This document shows, piece after piece, positions 45,201 to 57,215 of a stretch of DNA of 64,000 nucleotides. This DNA is from Geosiphon pyriformis (Eukaryota; Glomeromycota; Glomeromycetes; Archaeosporales; Geosiphonaceae), in assembly GCA_016748015.1 (NCBI GenBank), contig JAAOMT010000034.1:140000-203999 (forward strand), written 5' to 3'. Within the stretch, counting starts at the first letter, position 1. Each line of letters begins with the position of its first letter. The position numbers were made by a program, and so were the translations under genes. The notes under the pieces were generated by a model that was given only the letters and a program-made list of their open reading frames with translations, was not told the origin of the DNA and made no database searches.

Positions 45201-45699
45201 TTGGAAGAGCAATAAGATTTTCTTGTCTTAGCTAGCTTAGAATAAACAGCATCAAAACTAGAACCAGAAATAAAAAAAAATTTCACTTCTGCCGCACCAC
45301 CATTATCAAGTTTATCTCAAGTTTCTAACAATAAAGCAAAATCTTTACTAGAAGCCAAACATGAAGCCTTTACTAACTTAGACACCAACAACTCAAGTTT
45401 ATGAAACCTAAAAGACTCCTTGGTAAAAACATTATCAAAACCCTTGAACCATTTCTTTCTAAAAGTACCATTGGCTGAAAAAACTATTATCCTGCAAACA
45501 ACTGCTCACATTGCATCCAGATCTGAAAATACTATAGCTCTGGCAAACTCATTTGAAAACATTGTGGCATTAGCTGCCGTGGCATCCTTAAACTCATACC
45601 ATTTCACAACATTGGCATTTTTGACATCAAACTTCCAATGATCCTTATTAGCTTGCTTTTGAAGTGAAAACAACTACACATTCAACAAACCACCAAGAC

Positions 45700-46380
45700 C
45701 CATGGAGACATTAACAGCTTTGTGATCAGTATCAAAATAGTTCACTACATCAGCCACACTGCAGTTTACTATTGAATTGACCAAATTAGAAGAAATGAAC
45801 AAGTAATCAATCACCCTGGTAACACCATAAGAATTGCGTCATGTTGGTATTTTTGCTACTGAGCTCTTACCCAAAGAGTTAATCAAGCCCAAATCAAGGC
45901 ATTTTTTGTAATTGACACATCTACAAGAACCATTTTTATTGAAGTTGCCATCAAGGATAATGAAAGAAGACTCTTTTACAGCTTTAGTGATAAGAAAATT
46001 GATCTTATCAGCTTGGGAGAAATAAACTGCAGAAGAGGCACCAGCATAGAGCCCCAAAATTGAAATGGAAAATTTATTTTTAAAAAGCAACTTAATAGAG
46101 AAGAGCTGATCAGGTATCTCAGACACTTTATACACATGTCTTGCCAAAGAATTGTCCATGATCACAGTGACACCCGAATCCAAGTAACCAGAGTTCATAC
46201 TTGAAGTAAACACACAGACACCACTAAATTTGTCAACAATCTATGAACAAACTTTCTCTCTCAACTTTGTTTTTGTGAAAATTGAAACCAGATTATTCAT
46301 GTTCTTATGCCAATGCACAATATCTTTTTGTTTAACTAGATTGTTCATACCCTTAACATTGCACATGGCAATCTTCTAAA
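45700..46380 (-). pseudogene. APE-type endonuclease of LINE copy C
   Basis: Segments in order: CNVKGMNNLVKQKD (N-terminal Asn motif, about 46330-46375), SGYLDSGVTVIMDNSLARHV, FSISILGLYAGASSAVYF, FIILDGNFNKNGSCRC (the GDFN motif with Asp changed to Asn), then VIDYLFISSNL and FDTDHKAVNVSMG (the terminal Asp-His). These are the signature blocks of AP-endonuclease domains of LINEs. Stops occur near 46245 and 45838. Confidence 0.82.
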
Positions 46381-46389
46381 CTAGACTGG

Positions 46390-48172
46390 TCATTGAGAAA
46401 AAGGATTGAGAAATACACCACCAGCCAAAATCAAATTATCAAATCTTGCTGTCAGACTCAGAACCAAAGCAGAAAGTTTTTCCAGCATGGTTTCTAGTCT
46501 TTTCATCTTAAGAGAGACAGAAGAGACTAATTCCACAGCAGTTTTACCACCAGTGGTTCCACCTGAACCCTTTTCTATCATTACATTACCCATTTGATCC
46601 TGTGATGAGGAGGTCACCAACAGCTGACATCCAGGACTAGGCTGGAGAACTGTCAGCATGAATAAATTCAACTTCTTAGCCAACTCACTAATTTGCCCCA
46701 CAAGGCTGGTAAGACTGCTTTCCAAAATAGCAAATCTTTTTTCAATATCAACTATAACAGACAGAATAGGCTTTTCTCCAAAGAAAAGCCAGAATTGACC
46801 AAACTGCTATGCACAGAAAGAGAAAAAAATAAAGATCCACCAGCAATCTTCACTCAAGACACTCCACCAAAAATGATAGGACGAGCAACAAAAGCTGAAT
46901 GTTTAGCATAGATAGTAGCCAATCTGCTTTTATCCAAGTCTGAGAGTGTTCTATAAAAAAATCTTCCAAAGAAAAATTTTCCACTTTTAAAACAGCCCAA
47001 TAATGTATGACCCACTTTTTCATACTTAGCATATTTAGAAAAACCCAAACAAGACCAGTGCAAATTCATACCCCTTAAAACTGGAGTAGTTCTTATGACG
47101 GCATCTAAGGATTTAGCTATATTAAAACAAACAACAGCACATCTGGCCTGAACATACGTAACTGAATAATGATTGATCACACATGTTTTTTCACTTACAG
47201 AACCAATAAAGTCTTAGATATTATGAGCATTTGTTCCTATTGGCAGAGTATAAAGCAGCACTCTATAAAGATTTCTTATATTCCATGATTCTTTATCTTG
47301 ATCAGTTCTGGTTACACATACAGTATCCTTCCCAATTAGGATAGACTAACAAGCCATGACAAATCAGCCTGTTCAATCTTACCAAATTTGACTACAGCTT
47401 TCTGTCACAAACCCACCAATTGCATTTTAATTAACATTACTGTACCAAACTCAGATAGTACAGTGTGCACAGTCTCAGCCGAAGTCCTAATAAAGATTTT
47501 TTTCACTATTACAGCTCAATCTAAGCACCCAGATAATTTTTTGAGATCAGTATTCACTAAGATCTTCACTTCTCCAGCTTTTTTAAAAGTCTGTACCAAA
47601 CTTAATTCAGAAGTAAATGTTGCTCTGATAATCTTAGCAAATTTTGAGGGAATAAAGGCTCCTCCAAAACCATTGATTTTTGAAAATAACTTTCTGATTA
47701 CCATAAGCTTTTTCTGAGCAAATTTCCCAACAACATTGTCCAAACTGATGTTCAGAGCAAAAGATTTTCTAACAGAAACATTGACCAAGTTTTTCAAATA
47801 GAGGGAAAGAATTACAGGTTTGTCTAAAAAAATGTCATCACTATCATTGTCCAAGAAGTCAATTTTTTCTAGTGGTTTACCCAGTGCTCTCTTGGTCTGA
47901 ATTTTTGAACTCTTAGGAGTTTGTTCCAAATCTCTACCAATGAGAATGCTGTCTTCTCCATAATCAAAGCTGGTCTCCTCAACCAAAAATTCTTCCTCCA
48001 TGTTCACACTATCTGATTCAGTAGTATCATCTGTCTCAGAACCCCATAAACGACCACTTGACATCTTAGCAACAGCAAATTTTCTATTACCTATATTATT
48101 CTCCAAAGTACCACCCCTCTTCTTTTTTCTAGACTCAGCAAACTTAACACCAATGTTAAAACCAGGCTCCAT
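46390..48172 (-). pseudogene. ORF1-like protein of LINE copy C
   Basis: Three open stretches in order: 47516-48172 (acidic start, KRALGKPLEKIDFLDNDSDD, then VNVSVRKSFALNISLDNVVG), 46854-47180 (LHWSCLGFSKYAKYEKVGHT then LLGC, a zinc knuckle in which the inner Cys residues have become Tyr) and 46390-46725 (a predicted coiled segment SLKMKRLETMLEKLSALVLS, then a Gly-rich part). It would be a nucleic-acid-binding chaperone of the LINE ribonucleoprotein. The Cys-to-Tyr changes need one G-to-A each. Confidence 0.7.
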
Positions 48173-48254
48173 AATAAACTTGTTTAAAACAGCAATACTA
48201 AGGCCAACAGTAGCTTCCTAATCAAACAAAAACAGTTTGAATTTATCATACTAA

Positions 48255-49140
48255 ATGATAAAAAAAACTTCTTTCAAAAAATATTTTGGCTCTTTTTTGG
48301 GAATTTGGGATAAATAAAAAAAAGAAGTTTTTGTTAATTTTATGTGGTTTCTTAATTTTTATATGATTGTCAAATACATAAGTAAAGCTATTATTGGTTT
48401 GTATATATACTTGATAAAAACTTTACATAAAAAGTTGCCAATTGTGATTAGAAAACACTTATATAATTGCAAATATTCAAGCATATTATGTATATATTAT
48501 AATAAGATAAAGTTTTTAGATTACAGTTTTGTTTACAGTTTATATTTTTTTGTTTAGTAGAATTTATTAAATAAATGCTCTTTTTTCTAAAAGTTTTTGA
48601 TTAATACAAATATTGCTTTATCTGTAGTTTTTTAGTTTTTGGCTTTGTGTGTTTTTAATATTAGTTTGTATATAATTTTATATAAAAAATTTGTGTTTAA
48701 GAATTGGTTAATAAAAGCTAAGACTTTTTTCAAAAATATTAAGATTATTATATCTAAATTAATTGAGTTTATTTAAAGTTTAGTTAACAGTTATAGAAAG
48801 CAGATATAAATTTCTAATTTAAGATTTTGAATCAATATAAATTATAGAAATTTATTAATTAAAAATAGTTTTATGGTTGATATTATTTGTGGTTTTTTTG
48901 TTAAAATTTCAGTTGGTATTATTTGTTTATTAAGTATTAAGAAGAATTATACTATTAATTTTGATTTAAAGATTGGTCATTTAGTTTTTATCAATAATAT
49001 TAGGAAAGTTTCAATTAACATAATTATATAGTGTTGTTTTAATTAGTCAGATGACTAATTATATGTAATAAGTATATAAATTATATTTAATTTAGAATTC
49101 TAGATAGTTGTATTGTATTAGATAGTAATTAAATTTTACT
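48255..49140 (+). mobile_element. LINE copy D, 5'-truncated 3' fragment
   Basis: An AT-rich plus-strand piece. 48342-48557 reads KYISKAIIGLYIYLIKTLH, then KLPIVIRKHLYNCKYSSILC, parallel to SYTSKALANVHTYFMKALH, then WLPVTVHKCLYDKHYSSILC of copy C (in 32461-33021). The C-terminal region and the 3' tail (TATATGTAATAAGTATATAAA, AGTAATTAAATTTTACTT) follow. 5' truncation is the usual outcome of incomplete target-primed reverse transcription. Confidence 0.78.
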
Positions 49141-50100
49141 TGTAAATATTAAAAAAAATATATAATATTAAAAGATTAAAAAAATTATAAACAGTTATAT
49201 TTATTGACAAAATAAAAAAACCCAATATTAATTTTTTAATACTTATATTTTTTTGTTAATATTAATTTTGTTATATATATTAAGTTTTTATTAATTAAAA
49301 TAATTATTTAAATATTATTAACTTAACAGTTTTATAATTAATAAATTTTATTATAATTTTTTATTACAAATTAACAAATTACAATTTAATTAACATTATT
49401 TTATTAAACTTAAAAAAAACCAATTTTATAATTGTTTTAAAAATATTAACAAAAATTTCTTTAATAAAAATTTTTTAATTATATATATATTAATATATTT
49501 CTTAAAAAATACATTAAATTTATTTATTTTTCTATTTAAACTACCAATAAATATTTTTAACACAAATATATTAACACTAAACTTTTTGATTTTTTTATTA
49601 AAATTGTTAAATTTATAGTTTAATATATTTTTTAATACTAGAATGAATTTTTTTTTGCTTTTTTTAATTATGTTTATGGCAGCTGTGTTTGTTATGTTCA
49701 ATTTTTTAAATAAAAATAAATTGAAAAAATAGCTTATGAAAAAAATTGGATAAAAAAAAAAAGAATAAAATATTTTTTTAACTTTTTTTGTTCTCTTTGT
49801 GGTTTGAAGATTAATAAGAAAAAAAGTAAAAAATTAAATTTTTTTATAATTGTAATTAAATATATTTTAATATGAATTAATTATAATATTTACTTAAAAA
49901 AAACTTTTACACATAAATTCAAAAAACATTTATTTTTAAGTTTTATTTTAAACATAAAATAATTAATATACCTATACTTATAAAAATTGCATTTAGAAAA
50001 TGTTTTTATTCTTATTTTTTTTAAATTTTATTTATAAATAAATTTTAAGAAAAACAAAATTTATAACAAATTAAACTTACATTCAATTTAAACATTTACT
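49141..50100. other. Very AT-rich stretch without a recognisable gene
   Basis: Dominated by A/T runs. The only open frame of note (49426-49701, minus) is Lys/Asn/Phe/Ile-rich, with FNKKIKKFSVNIFVLKIFIG. This faintly recalls the LINE ORF1 coiled segment MKRLETMLEKLSALVLSL. It could be a very decayed LINE ORF1 piece, but the resemblance is weak. Confidence 0.35.
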
Positions 50101-51132
50101 TGATTCAAAAATGCTATTTGAAAATCAATTATATTTTGCTCTTCCGATTTAATCAACAATTTTTTTTTTCAATGAGTATTAGATATTTATTCAGACACTC
50201 TTCCCATAACATGTTGAGACCAAATTTGGCATTTATAATAACACTGGCAACCTGGAGTTTCCCAACAGACTCTGCACTTGCGCAAAGTACAAAATATAGC
50301 AAAATAAATCATTTTTATTTTTCGTGTTATAGACGCCCCAGGAAAAATATTTCAATTTCAAATAAAACATTGGGACCAATTTCAAACAAAATTGATTCAT
50401 TCTCACGGATGGATTGTAACACAACAATAGTAGGTAGACTACTATTTGCTTCATCACCCCAGGAGAGAATCAAGGCTCCTGGTTTTCATCTTGCGCTTTT
50501 TGCTTGTTGTGGCGCTCTCTTCTATATTTATTTGCTCGCCCGTCCTTGAATTCTGCGGATGAAGACAGTTTTTATGGCAAGATTATCATGGGAAAGTTCG
50601 TACCCCTCGGAGATTTCATCGTCACGATTTTTGCATAGTGTATGGAGGTGTATCGGAGGAGATCAAAGGCAAAGCGGCAGAAAAGGTCACAATCGTAGCT
50701 ATAAATTTTGGACCAGTCCGCGATTGCCCGTTCCAGTAGGATCTCCAGCCTGGTCGTTTGAAGTTGACACCTGAGCTGCTATAGCTGAGAAGTTCTTTGG
50801 TTGGAAATCGAAGAGACGCTTTTGTCGCCCGAGATCCTCTTTTCGCTTGGCGCTAGACACGTGGGTAAAGGTGACATTTCTTGGTAGCGGTGGTGGTAAT
50901 GGAAATTCAATTTGGGAAAAGGGAAGAATACATGAGCAGAGAATATTGTCACCTGATATGCATTATTAAGTAGTTTGATTTATAAGAAAAGTCCCCATCT
51001 GGTAATTGTATTGTTGATCAACGAACATTGTTCCCAAACTTGACAACTGGCAGTTTCAAATAATTTATGACAAAGGAACTTTCCCAATTTTACAATTAAC
51101 TCAATTTCTTTATCATCTTGTAATTTCTTAAG
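50101..51132. other. Unresolved region before the oxygenase gene
   Basis: Base composition changes here to that of ordinary genic DNA (for example 50,560-50,900 is notably G/C-rich for this window). Open stretches exist on both strands (50100-50549 plus, 50559-50774 plus), but I recognise no family in any frame and see no convincing exon chain. It may hold a promoter and 5' leader for the gene at 51133, or an eroded gene. Confidence 0.4.
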
Positions 51133-52813
51133 ATGACCTCCACAAAATTTACAATCCCAATAATTGATTTATCACCATTCACCATTACAACTTCGAACCA
51201 TGAATCTAAACTCGAATCCGCTAGAGCAATTCATGCTGCATGCTGTGAGGTTGGATTTTTTTATATCAAAGGACACAATATTCCGCAGGATGTATGTGAT
51301 AAAGTTTTGAGATTGGGCCATGAATTTTTTGAACTTGACCTGGACATGAAGACTAAATTGAGCATTGTGAACCAAGATTTTGCGAGGTTAATTTCGAAAT
51401 TAGAAATTGAGTTTTCGCTTTTGAAAATTTGAGTTATTGATGTGGAAAATGTCTTTTTTGAATGGTGAAGAGGGTATCAAAGACTTGGAGAGAATGTGAC
51501 CCGATATCAAAAAGATTGGCACGAGGTAATTTGTGAATATCTTTAAAAATTCTCGTATTTGAAAATTGTATAGTGATCGAACTGAGAGAAAAATTTATAA
51601 TACAATGCCAGGCTCTGGATTTTTACAAACCAATTCCACGAACCCATCCTCTAGTACTCAACAATCAACCTTTACGTGGTCAAAATCAATGGCCAACCAC
51701 ACCTTCAGAATTTCGTCCGTTCTTTGAAGAGTATATCGAGTTAATGAAAGATCTGGGTCAGAAAGTGATGAGTGCAATTGCATTAGGATTGGGTTTGGAA
51801 GAGAATTTTTTTGTGCCTTTTCTGGATGATTCTTTCTGGTATGCCTAGAATTTTAATTGAGAAATTTCTTGCCATTTACTCAAATGATTTTATATTGCTA
51901 AAGAAAAATTTCTTTGAAAGGGTAATGAGAGTAATCGGATATCCGCCACTGCAAAGTTCTAATGATAACGATCGCGTCGGAGTCAGTTGTGGAGAGCATA
52001 CTGGTATGCAAACTTTCCATTTCAGTTACACGTTTCTAAATAATATTTCATTTAATTGAGTTCATTTTTTTCACTTATCTTTATTTCTGTGTAAGACTAT
52101 GGGTAAGAACTTGAATTTTCATCATGAATAAAGAGGCAACATTTATCAAGGACCCTATGCTTACTCTCAGAATCTTATAGTTGTCTTACTTTTCTTTATC
52201 AGGTATTTGGCTAAGCTTCGATTTTGAAAGCCCATTATACTCAATATTAACCTCTCGTTAAAAAACTGACCTATTAAAATCATTTTTCTTCTGATGAATC
52301 AGGACAATCTCAAAGAGGCTCTACAAGTTCAAACGAAAGAAGGAGAATGGATATATGCGGATCCGATACCCGGGACTTATGTGGTTAACATTGGTGATAT
52401 GCTAAATGTACTTTGAACTTTTTAAAAACACTGAAAATTTTCATAAGTTATATAATTCATGATTCTTTCATTTCACCTTCTTAGGTCTGGACAAACAATA
52501 TCTATAAGAGCACTTTACATCGAGTTATCCACAAGGGGAATTCATATCGTGTTTCGTAAGTAGTAAATACTCAAATTCTTAACTTTTCACACTAGTTCTT
52601 TGTAGATTTTCGCTGAACTAACGCCTCTGATTTCAAATCAATTAATTTTAATTCAGATGCCCTTTTTTCTATGAGCCAAACTTTGATGCGCGTATAGAAC
52701 CATTAGCCCCGTGTTTAGAAATTGATCCGATCAAACATCATGAGCCAGTCATTTACGGTGAACACCTTTTGAGAAAAGTCTCGAGCAATTTCGAGGTTAT
52801 CACTACCACTTGA
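51133..52813 (+). CDS. 2-oxoglutarate/Fe(II)-dependent oxygenase, isopenicillin-N-synthase-like
   Basis: Nine exons, read by following the family alignment with GT-AG introns: 51133-51386, 51471-51525, 51574-51838, 51921-52003, 52096-52102, 52181-52202, 52303-52407, 52485-52555 and 52657-52813 (TGA). The protein would be about 339 residues. The N-terminal DIOXN-type part has IPIIDLSPF, CCEVGFFYIKGHNIP and GYQRLGENVT. The jelly-roll core has HTD (about residues 218-220) and a distal His in STLHRVIHKG (276) for iron, and Arg in SYRVS (286) for 2-oxoglutarate. Such cytosolic enzymes hydroxylate or oxidise small molecules; the substrate is unknown. The summed exons are one base short (1019 nt): the exon 2/3 junction is out of phase by one, either an assembly error in the GG at the donor or a real frameshift. 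Exon 5 is only 7 nt. Confidence 0.88.
52096..52102 (+). other. 7-nt micro-exon of the oxygenase gene
   Basis: ACTATGG lies between an AAG acceptor and a GTAAGA donor. Joined to the G at the end of exon 4 and the T of exon 6 (52181) it gives Asp-Tyr-Gly, completing the iron-binding HTDYG motif and leading into CLTFLYQ. Without it the protein would lack the catalytic Asp, and the frame would shift. Confidence 0.75.
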
Positions 52814-53759
52814 TACGTCCTTAATTTATCAATAGATTTAGGGATTTCTATCATGTATAAGTTTTTTCGATTTGGTTTGGTTTATCTTGATTTTTGAGCT
52901 TTCATGTTTTTATCTATTAATAAATTATTTGTATAATTAAGAAATTTTCTTTTTCGTGAACGAGAAATATCCACGAGTCATAAACATTTAATCAAGTGAT
53001 CTTTTTGAAGCCAATTTTCTAGGTATGTGAAAGATTAACAAGAAACAATATTCTTAATTCCAGAACCTTTTTCTAAAAGGGTCCGAAATGAAAGATAATT
53101 CATAATTACCTATTTTGAAATAGTAGTCATTTTCGAAAAGATCTTAATTTGAAACCAAAGACGATTCAGAAAAAACGCCAAGTTTCCAAAATTTGTTGTT
53201 ATTTACGATTATTAAATCGAGTCCCATTGTTCAATTCATTGTGTGCATTGTAATCAATTTTAGTTTGATATTTTCGTGAGAAATTGGCGCCTTTGGGAAT
53301 TGAAGTCACCAATTTTCCCGAATTAAAAAGGCGATATATGATCAATTTAAACATTCTAATCGTTCTACATCATGCATCCGATATAAAAAGATGTTTTTAT
53401 TAGAAAGGACTGGAATCTCTTTTTTGGGATTATATTTCAAACAATGTTTACAATAACAGGATTTTCATACATCATGTAACTAGCAGTCTCTGATAACTTT
53501 GCATATACATCTTTCGAATTAAATTTGATGATTCCAAGCAGTTAACAAACAATGGGAAAGGTTGTGTCCAATTTAGAATAATGAGATATTCAATGGTCTA
53601 TTGTTTTTAGATTTCTTTTTTAAAATTTTTCTTTTTTAGAAATTGTGGGGGTAATTTTTAATAATTAGAGGTGCATTTTTGTAAAGATCTTTTTTTTTTT
53701 TAAATTTTTGTTGGGTGAAATTTCATAAAGTCAATTGGATACCATGATCCAAAGCAGTT

Positions 53760-53787
53760 AAAAAGAAAGAAAGAAAGAAAGAAAGAA
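53760..53787. repeat. GAAA microsatellite
   Basis: Six to seven tandem GAAA units, not linked to a gene feature. Confidence 0.9.
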
Positions 53788-54517
53788 TATTAATTCATGT
53801 ATATTCGGTGATAACTGGAAAGTTTAAAATTAAATTATTCTTGTTCTTTGCTCTCCTAGAACGAAAATTGCGCATTAAATATTGTTTCTCTGGAATTGAT
53901 ACATTAAACTTGGTATACGCCACAAATTCATATTGGAATAAATTGAATTTTTTTTTTGGTAAGTTGATGTGGAAGAGGGGGGAAAATATGATTTTTGGTG
54001 TATTTTCTAATTTTGCTGTTTCCGCTTAGAGAAAACCCGATACCGATTTTAATTTTTTTTTTTAACTGAAAAAATACTCAATCATCTGATATGCTGTATT
54101 TGAACTCTAGATTCCAATACCCGATTTGAGAAATTCAACAAATTTTTTTTTTCAGTTTTTTAATAGAGAAAAAGTTGTTTATAATTTATAACATTTTTTT
54201 TTATTAAAATTTTTTTTAATAATTTTAATAATCTTTTTTCTTGTACGTTGTAGAAATTAGAATAACATCAATTTGATAGAAATATTTTGAAAATTTCAAA
54301 AAAAAAATACGTAATTATTATATTAAATTAGAAACTTTTTTAAAAATTGGTTTTTTTTTAAAGGGATATCATGTAAAAGTGGGATTATTCTTTGAGATTT
54401 TGGTAATAATATCTTTACTAAAATTTTATTATAAGAGAAAATTTTTTATTAAGAAATAATAATATTCAGCTAGGTTAATAGTGGTATTTTTAATAATTGT
54501 ATCAAATTTTTGAGAAT

Positions 54518-54549
<32 letters not shown>

Positions 54550-54684
54550 TAATAATAATAATAATGAATAATAATAATAAATAATAAATAATAATAATAA
54601 TAAATAATAATAATAATAATGAATAATAATAATAAATAATAAATAATAATAATAAATAATAATAATAATAATGACAATAATAAT
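54518..54684. repeat. AAT microsatellite array
   Basis: About 165 bp of AAT units with interspersed AAAT and GAAT variants. The open frames it yields on the minus strand are pure Tyr/Leu/Ile low complexity and are not genes. Confidence 0.95.
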
Positions 54685-55853
54685 GGCAATAAATCTCAAT
54701 TTGATTCGTTGAGAACTTGATCTTTCATTTTTAGTTTAAACAGTTATGGAATTATTGCTAAAGAAGCCAAATTTCCAAATAAATTATTATTGCTAGTATT
54801 CAAATGGGAAGAAAGTAACTTTAATAATTTTCCTTCAACTTTGGTACATCAAAACGCTTGATTGTTCTTAAGTTGTGCCCAGGTAAAGATATTGTCCTTT
54901 TGAAACTTATTTAATTTCTATTTAGACCAAAAACGTTTTTCGAATGTGAAACTATTTTCGCATTATTACCCATTCATGAATGAGGTTTCCTCTTTTGCAC
55001 CATTGTTAAAACATACATTTTTGCGTAACTTTGATATCTCGAAAATTGTAATTGTAATTTTTTTTTTTTTTTTGAATAATCAAATTATCACTTCCTATTG
55101 TTTTTTTGTATCTCGCAGATTTGGGTTGCATGATCGCAGCTATTCGATAATTTGCTCGGGAAAATTTATCAACTTGGCCTTCCCATTCTTTAGTCATTTC
55201 TGCTGCACCCGCCTTAAAACAGAATATAATACCCTTTTTACCCAGATTCTTGAAAAGCAATCTGGAATTTTAAAAATAAAAAAAGATACATACATTGCAG
55301 CATTATTAAAAACCAGATTTCGTGAAAACCCTTTATTCATAATTATTCTTATGGGTTTTTGAATCGCTTTATTAAAGATATTTTGGGAATTAGAAAGAGG
55401 TGGACCTTAAGAATTATATACATTTTGTTTGACTACTAAAATGATTCTCACTTGGGGAAATTTCACTATGTTGGATTTCCTCATTTTGAAAATAAAAAAT
55501 ACATGTAAATCATGCATCTCGAATGACTATTTCGATCTTCAAAATTTCAACGTTTTAGCCAAAATTTAAAATTTAAATCAAATATCAAATGTGATTAACC
55601 TAAAAGAATTCAATAAATTCACGCGTTATGGATCCTAACGGTTTCCATAACTCTCATGTAAGGAATTTTCCTAAAATACGATAATTAGATAAAATGTTCA
55701 GGTAACGAAAGTTGAAAAGGAAATATAACTCGAAAATCTTTTTAAAGCCCAAGTAATGGTCTCCCCCAAAGGCAATACTAATAAACTCATCATTAAGAAT
55801 CAAAGCAGATGGAAAATATAAAAATGTATTTCTTTCTAGAGGAAATCTTATAA

Positions 55854-57215
55854 TTAATTATCTTCTCCGACTTGCTTTTTAGACGACTTTTTACTTGATT
55901 TGATCTTCTTGGGGTCAGAGTTAGAGGAAGATTTAGGATGGGCTTCAGAGGTGGTCAACTTTGCTTTTTCCCAAGGAATCAGATTTTTCAAGGATTGCTT
56001 TGAAAATTTTGAGATCATTTCTGCGACGTCTGCATGATATTTTTGTTCATCTTTGGACATGTGATTACCCTTGTCATTCAGCTTTTCTTTATCCTCTTGC
56101 CTGTTGGAATGGAAATAATTTTGAGAAAGCCCTGATCCGGAACCTTGGTCATCAGAATCCTCAATTAAATTTGTTTGCGTCGCGTCTTCAAGTTCTTTAG
56201 GTTTGACATCATCGGAAATTTCAGAGTCTTCTTTATCTTTCAAATCTTCCTTTTCATCGATCTGGGACAATTCAAGCAAAATCACAAAGAAGACTACCTT
56301 GGAATCGCGTGTCTTACATACATACCTAAGGGGCTGTAAAATACAAAAACAGCATTAAATAATATCCAATAGATAAAATTGCCAATTAAAAATATTCAAA
56401 GATTATCTTGACCTGGCCATCCCAATACTGCCCGACACCAACGTTAAATCCGGGCAAACGGATTCCAATCTTATCGAAATCAGCATAAGGGTTATGAAAA
56501 TCTAGATCCCAAACTTGGTTCTCGTGCACCTTAAAGTTTTTGCGATTCTCTTTGTTGGAAAATAACTTTTGTCGTTGTTTAGCACCCCAGGATCTCTTCT
56601 TTTGATCAATAATCAATTCACCCTCAGAAACATGATTTCCATCACGTGAAGGCCAAGGAGGAAGTGAAAGATCGGGATCTAACTCAGAATTTTGAGAATT
56701 GGCGGAAATTTCTGTGAGACGTACAGTGTTCATGGTCAAGAGAAGTGGGGAGTAAGCCCATGGTTTATCAGCATAGATGTCGGCTTCAAGACCGGGGTCA
56801 ATGTATTGTAAGATCTTGAGACCGACCCAGGAGAGTGGGGGAAGATTTACTTTTTGATCAAAGTCATTCTGGAGGAATTTTATAATTAATTAATCCTGTG
56901 AATTGGATTCACGAAATTAAACTCGTGACTACTCACCCCAAATAGGATATCATCTGCGGACCATTGTCCTCCTTTGAACCGCCCTTGAACTTGAATTGAA
57001 TAACGCTCCGAGTTTCCCTCGAAATAAGGGCTATTCTTTATAAATTTTTTGTTCTCAGGGACGATCCCTGTGAAATCACGAATACGGACACACACGCGAC
57101 CAGTGAAGTAAGGCGTATCAATGAGAATTGGATTATCATCATCGTTCGGAGCTATTTTAACGAGCGAGGAAGACTTATACTCGTGTCCTATCTTGATTTG
57201 TAATTTTAATGGCAT
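55854..57215 (-). CDS. DUF1769 (UPF0590) family protein
   Basis: Three exons on the minus strand: 57215-56937, 56868-56413 and 56333-55854 (stop included), with introns of 68 and 79 bp (GT-AG; the second donor is the weaker GTCAAG). The protein has 404 residues. The family core is in exons 1-2: TPYFTGRVCVRIRDFTG (34-50), SPYFEGNSERYSIQVQGRFK (62-81), SADDILFGNDFD across the first junction, then LKILQYIDPGLEADIYADKP and WAYSPLLLTMNTVRL. Exon 3 opens with PLRYVCKTRDSKVVFFVILL. The last 130 residues are acidic, then Lys/Ser-rich (KKIKSSKKSSKK), probably disordered. The family is known from fungi and its biochemical role is not established. No signal peptide or membrane segment is seen. The start codon is the first ATG of the conserved frame. 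Confidence 0.88.

Larger units (their letters stand above)
44755..48240 (-). mobile_element. LINE copy C, 5' part (ORF1, endonuclease, RT start)
   Basis: The upstream half of the minus-strand LINE. The reading frame runs through the Ty3-2 insertion point: NELVLNLLL on this side joins NSCLACESVSGF on the other when one GCAC is removed. Order along the minus strand: ORF1-like coding region with a decayed zinc knuckle, coiled region, APE-type endonuclease, RT fingers. This is a LINE of the ORF1 + EN-RT-RNase H type. The 5' boundary, near the start of LINE copy D, is approximate. Confidence 0.85.
52814..55853. other. Intergenic region between oxygenase and DUF1769 genes
   Basis: 3' flank of the oxygenase, then AT-rich DNA with a GAAA microsatellite (53760-53787) and a long AAT array (54518-54684). 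A moderately G/C-richer patch at 55100-55260 has an open minus-strand frame (55006-55260, with FCFKAGAAEMTKEWEGQVDKF) that reads protein-like. I do not recognise it and see no exon structure; it may be an eroded gene piece. Confidence 0.4.

Noticed and set aside
54429-54699. Tyr/Leu/Ile-rich open reading frames
   Set aside because: They are translations of the AAT microsatellite and have no start context or relatives.
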